In this document: piece after piece, positions 8,820-16,130 of the stretch | Layout of the letters: the number at the start of each line of letters is the position of its first letter | Position numbering within the stretch: the first letter of the stretch is position 1 | NCBI GenBank assembly: GCA_002438635.1 | Contig: DJPX01000041.1 | Coordinates: 16,132 to 80,131, forward strand | Reading direction: 5' to 3' | Origin: Bacteroidales bacterium UBA6401 | GTDB taxonomy: Bacteria; Bacteroidota; Bacteroidia; Bacteroidales; UBA932 | DNA: 64,000 nt | Program-made: the position numbers and the translations under genes | Notes under the pieces: generated by a model | The model's input: only the letters and a program-made list of their open reading frames with translations | The model's database searches: none | What the model was told of the DNA's origin: nothing

Positions 8820-9392
8820 ATGAACGAGAAAGTCATAATTTTTTCAGCCCCTTCGGGCGCAGGAAAAAGCACAATAGTGCAAAATATTCTAAAACACTAC
8901 CCGGGACAATTTGAATTCTCCATTAGCGCCACATCCAGAAATCCTCGTGGAAGTGAAAAGAATGGTGTGGATTATTATTTCTTAAGCGCAGAGCAGTTTC
9001 GTGAACTAATCGACAAAAATGCTTTTGTAGAGCATGAAGAAGTCTATCACGACAAATTCTATGGCACATTGAAATCCGAAGTGGAAAGAATTTGGGCTGA
9101 TGGCAAAATCATCATTTTCGATGTAGATGTAAAAGGTGGATATAATCTGAAAAAATACTTTGGAGATAAAGCTCGCTCTTTTCTTATAGTTCCACCTAGT
9201 ATGGAGATTCTCGAGAAGAGACTTCGTGGGCGCGGTACTGATAGTGAGGAAGATATCCATACCAGACTAGACAAAGCCCAGAGCGAATTGGCATTCGCAC
9301 ATGGGAAATTTGATGTAGAAATCGTGAATAATGATCTTGACACGGCTCTTTCTCACACCTATTCTCAAATCGACAAATTCCTATGCGAATAG
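8820..9392 (+). CDS. gmk: Guanylate kinase
   Basis: 190 residues from the ATG at 8820; phosphorylates GMP to GDP. P-loop SAPSGAGKST at residues 9-18, GMP-binding segment SATSRNPRGSEKNGVDYYF, and the LID region RLRGRGTDSEEDIHTRL. The frame is open back to an ATG at 8706, but the extra 38 residues have no counterpart in the family, and a promoter -7 element at 8732-8739 lies inside them, so the shorter start is chosen. It overlaps nadD by 10 bases (9383-9392). The product feeds the GMP made by guaB-guaA elsewhere in this window. Confidence 0.95.
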   Translation: MNEKVIIFSAPSGAGKSTIVQNILKHYPGQFEFSISATSRNPRGSEKNGVDYYFLSAEQFRELIDKNAFVEHEEVYHDKFYGTLKSEVERIWADGKIIIFDVDVKGGYNLKKYFGDKARSFLIVPPSMEILEKRLRGRGTDSEEDIHTRLDKAQSELAFAHGKFDVEIVNNDLDTALSHTYSQIDKFLCE

Positions 9393-9937
9393 CTGTATAT
9401 TCCGGAAGTTTTGATCCCCTACATATAGGACACTTGACCATATTGGCATATCTAAACCAGCACTTTGATAAAGTGTTACTTGTCGTTTCTCCGCGAAATC
9501 CATTTAAAGACGCATCAAAGGCAGACAATGCTTTGGAAAGGCTTGAGGCAGCACGTGACGCTATTAGAAGACACCCGGAATTGGGCAATATCGAGGTTAG
9601 TGATATAGAATTCACCTTAGATGCACCTCAATACACTTATCGTACTCTTGATGCCATTCATAAAAAATATCCTTTAGATGATATTACACTTGTAATCGGC
9701 GGTGATAATCTGGCAGTATTCAATCAGTGGCGATGCTATCAGCATATTCTACTAGACTACAGCGTGTTAGTATATCCACGTAAAAGCTATGACTGTGTAA
9801 AACTACGTGATACTTTTCTTAGGGAAAACCCAGATTATCATATCACTCTTGCGAATATGCCACTCGTAAACATCTCTTCCACGGAGATTCGCGAGGCTCT
9901 TTTAAAAAGGGAAAATATTGATAAATGGCTGGCTTAA
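9383..9937 (+). CDS. nadD: Nicotinate-nucleotide adenylyltransferase
   Basis: 184 residues; adenylates nicotinate mononucleotide in NAD synthesis. The nucleotidyltransferase motif GSFDPLHIGH (residues 8-17, HxGH ending at H17) and the C-terminal ISSTEIR motif are both intact; length is standard. It is translated by overlap with gmk, a pairing common in Bacteroidetes. No terminator with a T-run was seen directly after the stop. Confidence 0.94.
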   Translation: MRIAVYSGSFDPLHIGHLTILAYLNQHFDKVLLVVSPRNPFKDASKADNALERLEAARDAIRRHPELGNIEVSDIEFTLDAPQYTYRTLDAIHKKYPLDDITLVIGGDNLAVFNQWRCYQHILLDYSVLVYPRKSYDCVKLRDTFLRENPDYHITLANMPLVNISSTEIREALLKRENIDKWLA

Positions 9938-10014
9938 ATAATGACAGAGATGCATCACCGCTGAGTTAAGTAAATGGTGCCGCATATTTTTCGCGAAGAA
10001 ACTTTTAGAAAAAT

Positions 10015-10045
10015 TTTGCGAATAAATAAAAAATTCATACATTTG
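10015..10045 (+). promoter_or_regulatory. Promoter of tRNA-Pro
   Basis: TTTG at 10015-10018, 19-base spacer, TACATTTG at 10038-10045: an exact match to the Bacteroidetes housekeeping consensus. Start of transcription would be about 10050, 14 bases before the tRNA. Confidence 0.88.
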
Positions 10046-10063
10046 CAGTCCCATTACGGGAAA

Positions 10064-10137
10064 CGGGGTGTGGCGCAGTTGGCTAGCGCATCTGGTTTGG
10101 GACCAGAGGGTCCTGTGTTCGAGTCACAGTACCCCGA
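10064..10137 (+). tRNA. tRNA-Pro (anticodon UGG)
   Basis: Full cloverleaf. Acceptor CGGGGTG (10064-10070) pairs with TACCCCG, then discriminator A at 10137. D arm is GCGCAGTTGGCTAGCGC. The anticodon stem is TCTGG/CCAGA with loop TTTGGGA, giving anticodon TGG followed by G37 as expected for proline. T arm is CTGTG TTCGAGT CACAG. No CCA is encoded. Confidence 0.96.
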
Positions 10138-10143
10138 CTTAGG

Positions 10144-10179
10144 AGAGTGATTAAGAATTATCTTAGTCACTCTTTTTTT
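10144..10179 (+). terminator. Rho-independent terminator of tRNA-Pro
   Basis: Thirteen-base arms (AGAGTGATTAAGA and TCTTAGTCACTCT, one G-U pair) with a 3-base loop, followed by a run of T at 10173-10179, just after the tRNA. Confidence 0.9.
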
Positions 10180-10270
10180 ATGGGCATAATTTTCACTTGA
10201 ATCAACCTTACATTATAGCCACTAAACGTTACGAATTGTCGCTTTATCATTAAAAGTGAAGATAATTTCC

Positions 10271-10278
10271 TATTTTTG
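10271..10278 (+). promoter_or_regulatory. -7 promoter element of the barrel gene at 10307
   Basis: TATTTTTG matches TAnnTTTG. No good -33 TTTG is found at 19-20 bases. The predicted leader is about 25 bases. Confidence 0.55.
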
Positions 10279-10306
10279 CGGCCTAAACATTTTAAATTAG
10301 ACAAAA

Positions 10307-10969
10307 ATGAAAAAAATTATCTTAATCGCAGCTGCTATTGCTGCCTCAGTAAGTTCTTATGCTCAAGTATCGGTCGGTGCAGGGTATTTAAATGATGCTA
10401 GCAAATCTGTCTACACCATTAACAAGACGAGCACGGAGAATAAAACGAATTCCAATGGTTTCTACGTACAAGGAATGTACGGCCTTCCTATTGTATCATC
10501 CTTGAATTTAAATGCAGGTCTAAAATTTTCCTATCTAACTAATACGGAATCCGGAAATCTGGACGCAGCTGGGGTTCATCTTGCAGACGCGACAAAAGAT
10601 ACTAAAGAAATGTACCTCGCACTTCCTGTTCTTATAAGTTATGGAGTGGACATTACTAAAGATTTCAGTGCATCACTCTTTGCTGGTCCTACATTCTCTT
10701 TAGGTCTTTCTTCAAAATCAGACGTTACGACAACAGTTCTTGGTCAGTCAAAGACCACAAATTACGACAACTACGCTAAAGATGATGATGGTAATGCGTC
10801 TTCATACAAGCGTGGAAATATATTTGTAGGTGGTGGACTTAATGTGGACTTCCGCGATATGATCCGTCTTACCATAGGATATGACTTCGGTCTTTTAAAC
10901 CGCACTACAGTGGACAACACCAAACTCACTCAAAATCAATTCTTTGTAGGAGTATCGTATTTATTCTAA
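10307..10969 (+). CDS. Outer membrane beta-barrel protein
   Basis: 220 residues with a signal peptide (MKKIILIAAAIAASVSSYAQ, cleavage after SYA). The mature part shows repeated amphipathic strands with Gly/Tyr-rich turns and ends in QNQFFVGVSYLF, the aromatic C-terminus of an outer membrane barrel. The domain type is the PF13568-like Bacteroidetes barrel, as for the gene at 617-1336. It is flanked by its own promoter element and a terminator, so it is a single-gene unit between two tRNA genes. No substrate or role can be assigned. Confidence 0.8.
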   Translation: MKKIILIAAAIAASVSSYAQVSVGAGYLNDASKSVYTINKTSTENKTNSNGFYVQGMYGLPIVSSLNLNAGLKFSYLTNTESGNLDAAGVHLADATKDTKEMYLALPVLISYGVDITKDFSASLFAGPTFSLGLSSKSDVTTTVLGQSKTTNYDNYAKDDDGNASSYKRGNIFVGGGLNVDFRDMIRLTIGYDFGLLNRTTVDNTKLTQNQFFVGVSYLF

Positions 10970-11004
10970 AATTCATAAAAGATCCTCTCATGGGAACTTA
11001 ACAG

Positions 11005-11041
11005 AAAAAGGGATTAACCAAAGATGGTCAATCCCTTTTTT
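11005..11041. terminator. Bidirectional terminator between the barrel gene and tRNA-Leu
   Basis: AAAAAGGGATTAACC (11005-11019) pairs with GGTCAATCCCTTTTT (ending 11040) with one G-U pair and a short loop. Because the stem base is A5/T5, it has a T-run on both strands and can end the barrel gene (plus) and tRNA-Leu (minus). Confidence 0.88.
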
Positions 11042-11042
11042 G

Positions 11043-11127
11043 TGCCCAAAGCCGGGCTCGAACCGGCACGTTTTTAAGGAACACTGGATTTTGAGTCCAG
11101 CGCGTCTACCAATTCCGCCATTCGGGC
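11043..11127 (-). tRNA. tRNA-Leu (anticodon CAA)
   Basis: Class II tRNA of 85 bases. Acceptor GCCCGAA pairs with TTTGGGC, discriminator A; D arm GGCGGAATTGGTAGACGC; anticodon stem CTGGA/TCCAG with loop CTCAAAA, giving CAA. There is a long variable arm (TGTTCCTTAAAAACGT) and T arm GCCGG TTCGAGC CCGGC. No CCA is encoded. Confidence 0.95.
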
Positions 11128-11160
11128 ATATTCTACTTCTTTAAATTCGTAGACGGAACG

Positions 11161-11191
11161 CAAAATTACAGAAAAATACTGATTTCACAAA
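11161..11191 (-). promoter_or_regulatory. Promoter of tRNA-Leu
   Basis: On the minus strand TTTG (11188-11191), 19-base spacer, TAATTTTG (11161-11168): exact consensus, same spacing as the tRNA-Pro promoter. Confidence 0.88.
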
Positions 11192-11229
11192 TTTTTTGAA
11201 ACCTACTGTCCTAAATTTTATATGTTCTT

Positions 11230-11256
11230 GTGTGCAAAAGTGGCCATTTTGCACAC
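11230..11256. repeat. Perfect inverted repeat upstream of aroB
   Basis: GTGTGCAAAA (11230-11239) and its exact complement TTTTGCACAC (11247-11256) flank a 7-base centre containing the palindrome TGGCCA. No T-run follows, so it is not a typical terminator. A diverged copy with the same CACACCA end lies 50 bases downstream. Confidence 0.75.
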
Positions 11257-11280
11257 CAATAGTTCATTTTGATATGGCCG

Positions 11281-11307
11281 GTGTGTGAATTAGGGACTTT
11301 TACACAC
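11281..11307. repeat. Second, imperfect copy of the inverted repeat, over the aroB -33 region
   Basis: GTGTGTGAA (11281-11289) pairs imperfectly with TTTTACACAC (11298-11307). Overall size (27 bases) and outer bases match the first repeat. It ends 20 bases before the -7 element, where a -33 box would sit, consistent with an operator. Confidence 0.6.
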
Positions 11308-11327
11308 CATATCCATAATAAATATAC

Positions 11328-11335
11328 TATTTTTG
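11328..11335 (+). promoter_or_regulatory. -7 promoter element of aroB-aroDA
   Basis: TATTTTTG matches TAnnTTTG; no TTTG is found 19-20 bases upstream, that place being taken by an inverted repeat. The predicted transcript starts near 11340, about 40 bases before the aroB ATG. Confidence 0.55.
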
Positions 11336-11367
11336 TAGTTGCAAATTTTAGAGCAGACAACTACAAA
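11332..11367. repeat. Dyad spanning the aroB promoter and leader
   Basis: TTTGTAGTT (11332-11340) and AACTACAAA (11359-11367) are exact complements separated by 18 bases. A nested pair GCAAAT (11341-11346)/ATTTGC (11369-11374) overlaps it. It could be an operator or a leader RNA hairpin; function is not known. Confidence 0.55.
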
Positions 11368-11381
11368 GATTTGCAAAGGGA

Positions 11382-12335
11382 ATGAAACAAGTATTTATAG
11401 TCTATGATGTAGCAGTAAGAGAATTCGCAGGAGAATTCCGTAAAAGCATTAGAGCTAAGAGTTTAGGGGAACTGGCACTAATATGTGACGAACCCCATAA
11501 AACTCTAAATGAAGTCGAACATATATGTAGAGCCTTGCTAAATGCCGGAGCAGACAAAGGGTGCACTCTGCTTGCAATAGGAGGCGGAATATGCAGCGAC
11601 GTATGCGGATTGACAGCATCCCTATACAAACGGGGCATTAATCTGGAACTGGTTCCCACCACGCTGCTCAGTATGGCTGATGCTTCGATAGGAGGCAAAA
11701 ATGGAGTAAACCTCGATGGAGTCAAAAACATTATAGGAACATTTAAACTTCCACGAAAAATATACATAAGAAAAGAAGCCCTACGCACCCTTCCTCGAAA
11801 AGAAATCCTTTCAGCAAGCGCCGAAATTCTTAAGACATTCCTGCTTTTCGACGAAAAGAATTATTACAAGGCTGTAGCACTATTTTCAGAATTGGCCCAA
11901 AAAGAAGAAACCAATCTAAGCGAAGCACAATTGGACGAGCTCGTGGAGTTGGCCGAAAAAGCAGCTCATTATAAGCACAAGATTACCAAAAGGGATCCAT
12001 TTGATCGGGCCAAGCGACACATTCTCAACTTCGGACACACCTTCGGACATGCGATAGAATGGAAGAGCAAAGAAACCATTGCGCACGGCGAGTCGGTTGC
12101 GATGGGCATCATAAAAGCACTAAGGCTGGGGGAAGCTAAAAATTGGACCGAAAAAGGATTGGCAGATAGAGTGCAAGACGATTTTAAAAGATGCGGACTC
12201 CCTACAGAATGCCCCTATGATGATGCCAGTCTTAGCGAGGCCATGAAAAACGATAAAAAAACAGAAAATGGACAAGTAGATTTCGTATTTTTGAAGAAAA
12301 TAGGAAAAGCTGTCAGAAAAAGGATAGAGATATGA
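11382..12335 (+). CDS. aroB: 3-dehydroquinate synthase
   Basis: 317 residues; second step of the shikimate pathway (DAHP to 3-dehydroquinate), NAD- and zinc-dependent. Seen are the NAD-binding segment AIGGGICSDVCG, the PTTLLSMADASIGGKNGVN block, the zinc-ligand Glu in SAEILKT and zinc His residues in FGHTFGHAIEW, and the HGE segment. Most family members have about 345-370 residues; this one is shorter mainly in the N-terminal Rossmann part, but the active-site segments are complete. Its stop overlaps the next gene as ATGA (12332-12335). Confidence 0.93.
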   Translation: MKQVFIVYDVAVREFAGEFRKSIRAKSLGELALICDEPHKTLNEVEHICRALLNAGADKGCTLLAIGGGICSDVCGLTASLYKRGINLELVPTTLLSMADASIGGKNGVNLDGVKNIIGTFKLPRKIYIRKEALRTLPRKEILSASAEILKTFLLFDEKNYYKAVALFSELAQKEETNLSEAQLDELVELAEKAAHYKHKITKRDPFDRAKRHILNFGHTFGHAIEWKSKETIAHGESVAMGIIKALRLGEAKNWTEKGLADRVQDDFKRCGLPTECPYDDASLSEAMKNDKKTENGQVDFVFLKKIGKAVRKRIEI

Positions 12336-14341
12336 TTTGCACCAGCATTAGAAATAAGACACTCGAGGAAATCTTAAGCATAGTGGACGATCCATACGTG
12401 GAAATGGCCGAAATTAGAGCGGACCTTTGCAATCTTAGCCAAGAAGAGGTCGTCGAGTTAATTGAAACCTGTGAGAAGCCTTTGATTATATGTAGCCATA
12501 TAGACATATCCGACAATGCAGAAGAGAAGAAATCAAAATGGAGTCAAACAGCCTCTCTCCTCGAAAAAGCCATCGAGGCCGGAGTAGCCTTTATAGACCT
12601 TGACATTAACGCCCCTGCCCACATAAGTCAAAAAATACAAAAACTCTGCAAACATTCCGGAACTAGACTAATTCGTTCATATCACGACTTCGAGGGCACT
12701 CCGGATACGGATCTTATCAGACAAATCATACTCCGTTGTTTTCGCTATGGCGCTGACATAGCCAAGATAGCCTGCACCGCTTCTTCAATTGAAGATGTAA
12801 CACGACTGCAAAGCTTCTACGACACACTTATAAGCGATAATCTAAGTATCAAAGCCAATAACTTGATACTAATTTCTATGGGAGTACTTGGGGAAAAAGC
12901 CAGGCTGGATTGTCTATCCAAAGGGGCGCCCTTTACGTACGCTTACTACGATCTTCCTACTGCAGATGGCCAATTATCACTTGAACAGATGCACAAGGCG
13001 GTATACGGAGAATGGCTAGGGGTGCATAAAAGTGATTTCCACGCCCCCTGCTCTAAAAGTTTTGCTCAAAGAGCCATACTTGCAGCCGCACTCGCAGAAG
13101 GCACATCACACCTAAGCGGTTTTTCCCCTTGCGAAGATAGCCTCAGTGCCATAGAAGTAGCACGCTCTCTTGGAGCAAAAATCACAAGACACTCAGGTCA
13201 TGTAAAAATAGAAGGAATAGGCGTAAAAGCTCCAGAAAGTCTAAACATCAAAGAATTAAATGTCGGGCAAAGCGGACTACTTGCAAGATTGTGCATACCA
13301 CTTTCTGCTGCTCTGAGCCAATGCGATACTATTATTACAGGACGAGGGACACTTCTCAATAGATCTCTTACTGGGGCTAATGACATAATGGCCGCATTCG
13401 GAATACTACTTAAAAACGAAGACGACCATAAAGGAACACAAGTGTATATTCCACTTAAAGTAAAAGGCAAATTCTACCCCGGGCGTGCGGAGATTTCCGG
13501 AAATGCCGGCTCCCAGCTTATCTCAGGACTTCTGATGACGCTCCCTTTATTTTCGGCCAATTCGCAACTTTTCGTAAGTGAACCTAAAAGCATTCCTTAC
13601 ATGTTCATCACGCAAGACATCGCGGCCAAATTCGGCATCAAGATAGAAAGTGAACTTGAGGGGGATGCAAAAATGCTTGAAGAACAAGATTGGAGTTATT
13701 GTAATGGCATCTATTTCAAAATAAAAGGAGGGCAGCACTATAAAGCAGCAGATATCGAATTGGAAAGTGACTGGAGTGCAGCAGCATGCTTTCTAACCTA
13801 TGGAGCACTTTTCGGGGAAGCAGAAGTATTAGGACTTAATACAAATTCCATACAAGCGGATATTACCATACTTGACATCCTCTCAGATGCTGGTGCATGT
13901 ATATCATACGATGAGACAGTGGTAAGTGTGAAACGCGCTCCGATGCAGCCATTTGAATACGACTTAAATAACGCACCTGATCTTATCCCACTAGCTTCAC
14001 TTATAGCCGCCTTCTGCCCTGGCGAGAGCACCATATACGGAGTATCGCGTCTAAAAAACAAGGAATGTAATCGTGCACAAGCCATTTACGAGACCCTTGA
14101 AAAAATGGGGGTTGAACTTAGAATGATAGAAGATGGATTCAAGATAAAGGGGATGGGTCTTTGTCAAAGATTTACTTCCGGTAATCTTCTACACGGAGGA
14201 AACTACTCTTCTTTTCACGATCATCGTATGGTTATGTTGCTTTCCATCGCTCAAATGGGCGCTGACTCGCCTATCATAATAGACGATACGGAATGCATAA
14301 ACAAATCGTTCCCGGCTTTCTTTGAAGAAATGAAATTATAG
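12332..14341 (+). CDS. Bifunctional type I 3-dehydroquinate dehydratase / EPSP synthase (fusion)
   Basis: 669 residues joining two shikimate-pathway enzymes. Residues 1 to about 225 are a type I dehydroquinase: SYHDF with catalytic H118 and the Schiff-base lysine K145 in AKIACTASS. From about 232 to the end is 3-phosphoshikimate 1-carboxyvinyltransferase: CSKSFAQRAILAAAL (K242, S243, R247), GNAGSQLISGLLM, SDWSAAACFL, APDLIPLAS with the catalytic Asp, and DHRMVM near the C-terminus. The usual GNSGTT loop reads GQSGLLARL, a clear departure. The two reactions are not consecutive: shikimate dehydrogenase and shikimate kinase lie between and are not in this window. It is cotranslated with aroB and meets aroC tail to tail with 6 bases overlap. 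Confidence 0.9.
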   Translation: MICTSIRNKTLEEILSIVDDPYVEMAEIRADLCNLSQEEVVELIETCEKPLIICSHIDISDNAEEKKSKWSQTASLLEKAIEAGVAFIDLDINAPAHISQKIQKLCKHSGTRLIRSYHDFEGTPDTDLIRQIILRCFRYGADIAKIACTASSIEDVTRLQSFYDTLISDNLSIKANNLILISMGVLGEKARLDCLSKGAPFTYAYYDLPTADGQLSLEQMHKAVYGEWLGVHKSDFHAPCSKSFAQRAILAAALAEGTSHLSGFSPCEDSLSAIEVARSLGAKITRHSGHVKIEGIGVKAPESLNIKELNVGQSGLLARLCIPLSAALSQCDTIITGRGTLLNRSLTGANDIMAAFGILLKNEDDHKGTQVYIPLKVKGKFYPGRAEISGNAGSQLISGLLMTLPLFSANSQLFVSEPKSIPYMFITQDIAAKFGIKIESELEGDAKMLEEQDWSYCNGIYFKIKGGQHYKAADIELESDWSAAACFLTYGALFGEAEVLGLNTNSIQADITILDILSDAGACISYDETVVSVKRAPMQPFEYDLNNAPDLIPLASLIAAFCPGESTIYGVSRLKNKECNRAQAIYETLEKMGVELRMIEDGFKIKGMGLCQRFTSGNLLHGGNYSSFHDHRMVMLLSIAQMGADSPIIIDDTECINKSFPAFFEEMKL

Positions 14342-15304
14342 AGTCAAATCAGCCAGCGCTATTGCACACATAGACTCCACTATGACCGGAGTTCTAAGGG
14401 CAAAACAAACATCGTGTCGTCCACCAATAGATAAAGTTGACTCCTTTCGCGTAGCAAAATTAAAGGTTCTCTGTAACTTATTAATAGAAGATGTAGGCTT
14501 AAACGCCACCCTTAAAGTTATAGGATTTCCATTGGCCAAGCCTCCATTCACACCTCCAGCTCCATTGGAAATCGGGCCATCAGCTCCTATCTCGTCATTA
14601 TGTTGTGAGCCCATCATGTCACTCGCTGCAAATCCATCCCCGAATTCCACGCCCCGCACTCCCGGTATCGCAAACAACGCATGAGAGAGAACACTTTCCA
14701 GCCCATTCCAAAACGGCTCTCCTACCCCCACAGGCACTCCACTCATAGTGCAAGAAACCACTCCGCCTAACGAATCCCCAGCCGTCTGCGCTATTTTCAA
14801 TAATTCGGGCCAATCTTCTCTCTTCTGCGAGCCTCCTAGCCGAGTTATCTCTGCCCTTATTGCTATTTGGGACGGAAGTAACTTACGAGCGACAACCCCG
14901 GCAGCCACGATAGGAAGAGTCAACCGTCCTGAAAAATGGCCACCTCCACGCCAATCTTCAAATCCCGCATATTTTATATGGGCCGGATAATCCGCGTGTC
15001 CTGGTCGAGGTGTGTCCGGTAAAAAAGAATAATCCTGCGATTGTATGTTTTCATTACGAAACACTATACATAGTGACGTTCCCGTAGTGTAATCATTACA
15101 GATTCCGCTTAAAAATTCAGGAATATCTCTCTCGCTTCGAGTCGAAGTAAAGCCAGCGTGAGCGGAGCGGCGCTTGATACTTTCTGCAAAATCATCCTGT
15201 GATATTTTTATTCCCGGTGGCACCCCATCTATCAGAACCCCTACGACTGGTCCGTGAGATTCTCCAAACACGCTTACTCTGAAATTATTACCGAAACTAT
15301 CCAT
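14336..15304 (-). CDS. aroC: Chorismate synthase
   Basis: 322 residues; converts EPSP to chorismate using reduced FMN. All three family signatures are present: GESHGPVVGVLIDG near the N-terminus, FSGRLTLPIVAAGVVARK in the middle, and GGRHDVCFALRTPVIVES at the C-terminus. Bacterial enzymes usually have about 350-360 residues, so this is a trimmed version. It faces the aroB-aroDA unit convergently, but its start overlaps the NagD-like phosphatase by 8 bases, so it is transcribed as the last gene of the amino-sugar unit. Confidence 0.94.
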   Translation of the reverse strand: MDSFGNNFRVSVFGESHGPVVGVLIDGVPPGIKISQDDFAESIKRRSAHAGFTSTRSERDIPEFLSGICNDYTTGTSLCIVFRNENIQSQDYSFLPDTPRPGHADYPAHIKYAGFEDWRGGGHFSGRLTLPIVAAGVVARKLLPSQIAIRAEITRLGGSQKREDWPELLKIAQTAGDSLGGVVSCTMSGVPVGVGEPFWNGLESVLSHALFAIPGVRGVEFGDGFAASDMMGSQHNDEIGADGPISNGAGGVNGGLANGNPITLRVAFKPTSSINKLQRTFNFATRKESTLSIGGRHDVCFALRTPVIVESMCAIALADLTL

Positions 15305-16130
15305 TTCTGTTTTCCTTTAAAAGCCTTCCAAGTTCGGAAATATTCTCAACAACTAATTCCGGAGTTGATTCCTTCGCAGCATTTTTAACATCCTCCATAG
15401 TAGATTCCCCACTTAAAACAAGCACCCCCACAGCTCCGGCATTACGGGCCATGGCTATATCTGTATATAACCTATCCCCCACCATGGCAATCTGCTCTGG
15501 AACAAGACCATGTCGAGACATAATGCCCGATAACATTGAAGGGTCAGGCTTTCCCATAGTGTGATCCGGCTCTCGTCCAGTGGCACTTTTAAGACAAGCG
15601 CATATAGAGCCACAATCCACAAGTACAGTTTTCTGATCCGTTGGACATACACGATCCGGGTTAGTAGCTAAATACGGAAGGCCCTGTGAAATCCACCAAG
15701 CAGCACGGCACAAGCGAGCATAGGTAAGTGTCATATCGAAGGATGCTACTACCATATCTGGTATATCATTGGGACTATCCTCACACGAGATAAAACCGGC
15801 CCGCTCGAATTGGCCTATCATAGAAGGCGTTCCGAGCAAAAAAAGCTTCCTAATGTTAGGATAATTAGCCTTAATATAATCTATCGTAGCTACTGTCGTG
15901 GTGTACATCTGATCCTCTCTTACTGGCACGCCCATATTGGATAATTTTTCCATATAGTCCGATATGGATTTTGAAGGGTTATTCGTAAGAAAAGAATATG
16001 TGATTCCTAATTCGTCCAGTTGTGACAGAAAATCGAGTGTATATGGAAAAAGCGTGTTGCTCAAATATATGGTGCCATCCATATCCAGAGCAACATGCTT
16101 AATTTTTGATAGTTGCGATGCCATTACCAA
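15297..16130 (-). CDS. HAD-IIA family phosphatase (NagD-like)
   Basis: 277 residues. DMDGTIYL carries the nucleophile Asp; LTNNPSKS is motif II; the cap of type C2 follows; MVGDRLYTDIAMARNAG is motif IV with the metal-binding Asp pair. The family dephosphorylates small phosphorylated sugars or nucleotides; NagD of E. coli is linked to amino-sugar metabolism, and here too it follows nagB genes. It overlaps the NagB/PIG-L fusion by 7 bases and aroC by 8. Substrate is unknown. A start one codon later (Met3) is possible. Confidence 0.88.
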   Translation of the reverse strand: MVMASQLSKIKHVALDMDGTIYLSNTLFPYTLDFLSQLDELGITYSFLTNNPSKSISDYMEKLSNMGVPVREDQMYTTTVATIDYIKANYPNIRKLFLLGTPSMIGQFERAGFISCEDSPNDIPDMVVASFDMTLTYARLCRAAWWISQGLPYLATNPDRVCPTDQKTVLVDCGSICACLKSATGREPDHTMGKPDPSMLSGIMSRHGLVPEQIAMVGDRLYTDIAMARNAGAVGVLVLSGESTMEDVKNAAKESTPELVVENISELGRLLKENRNG

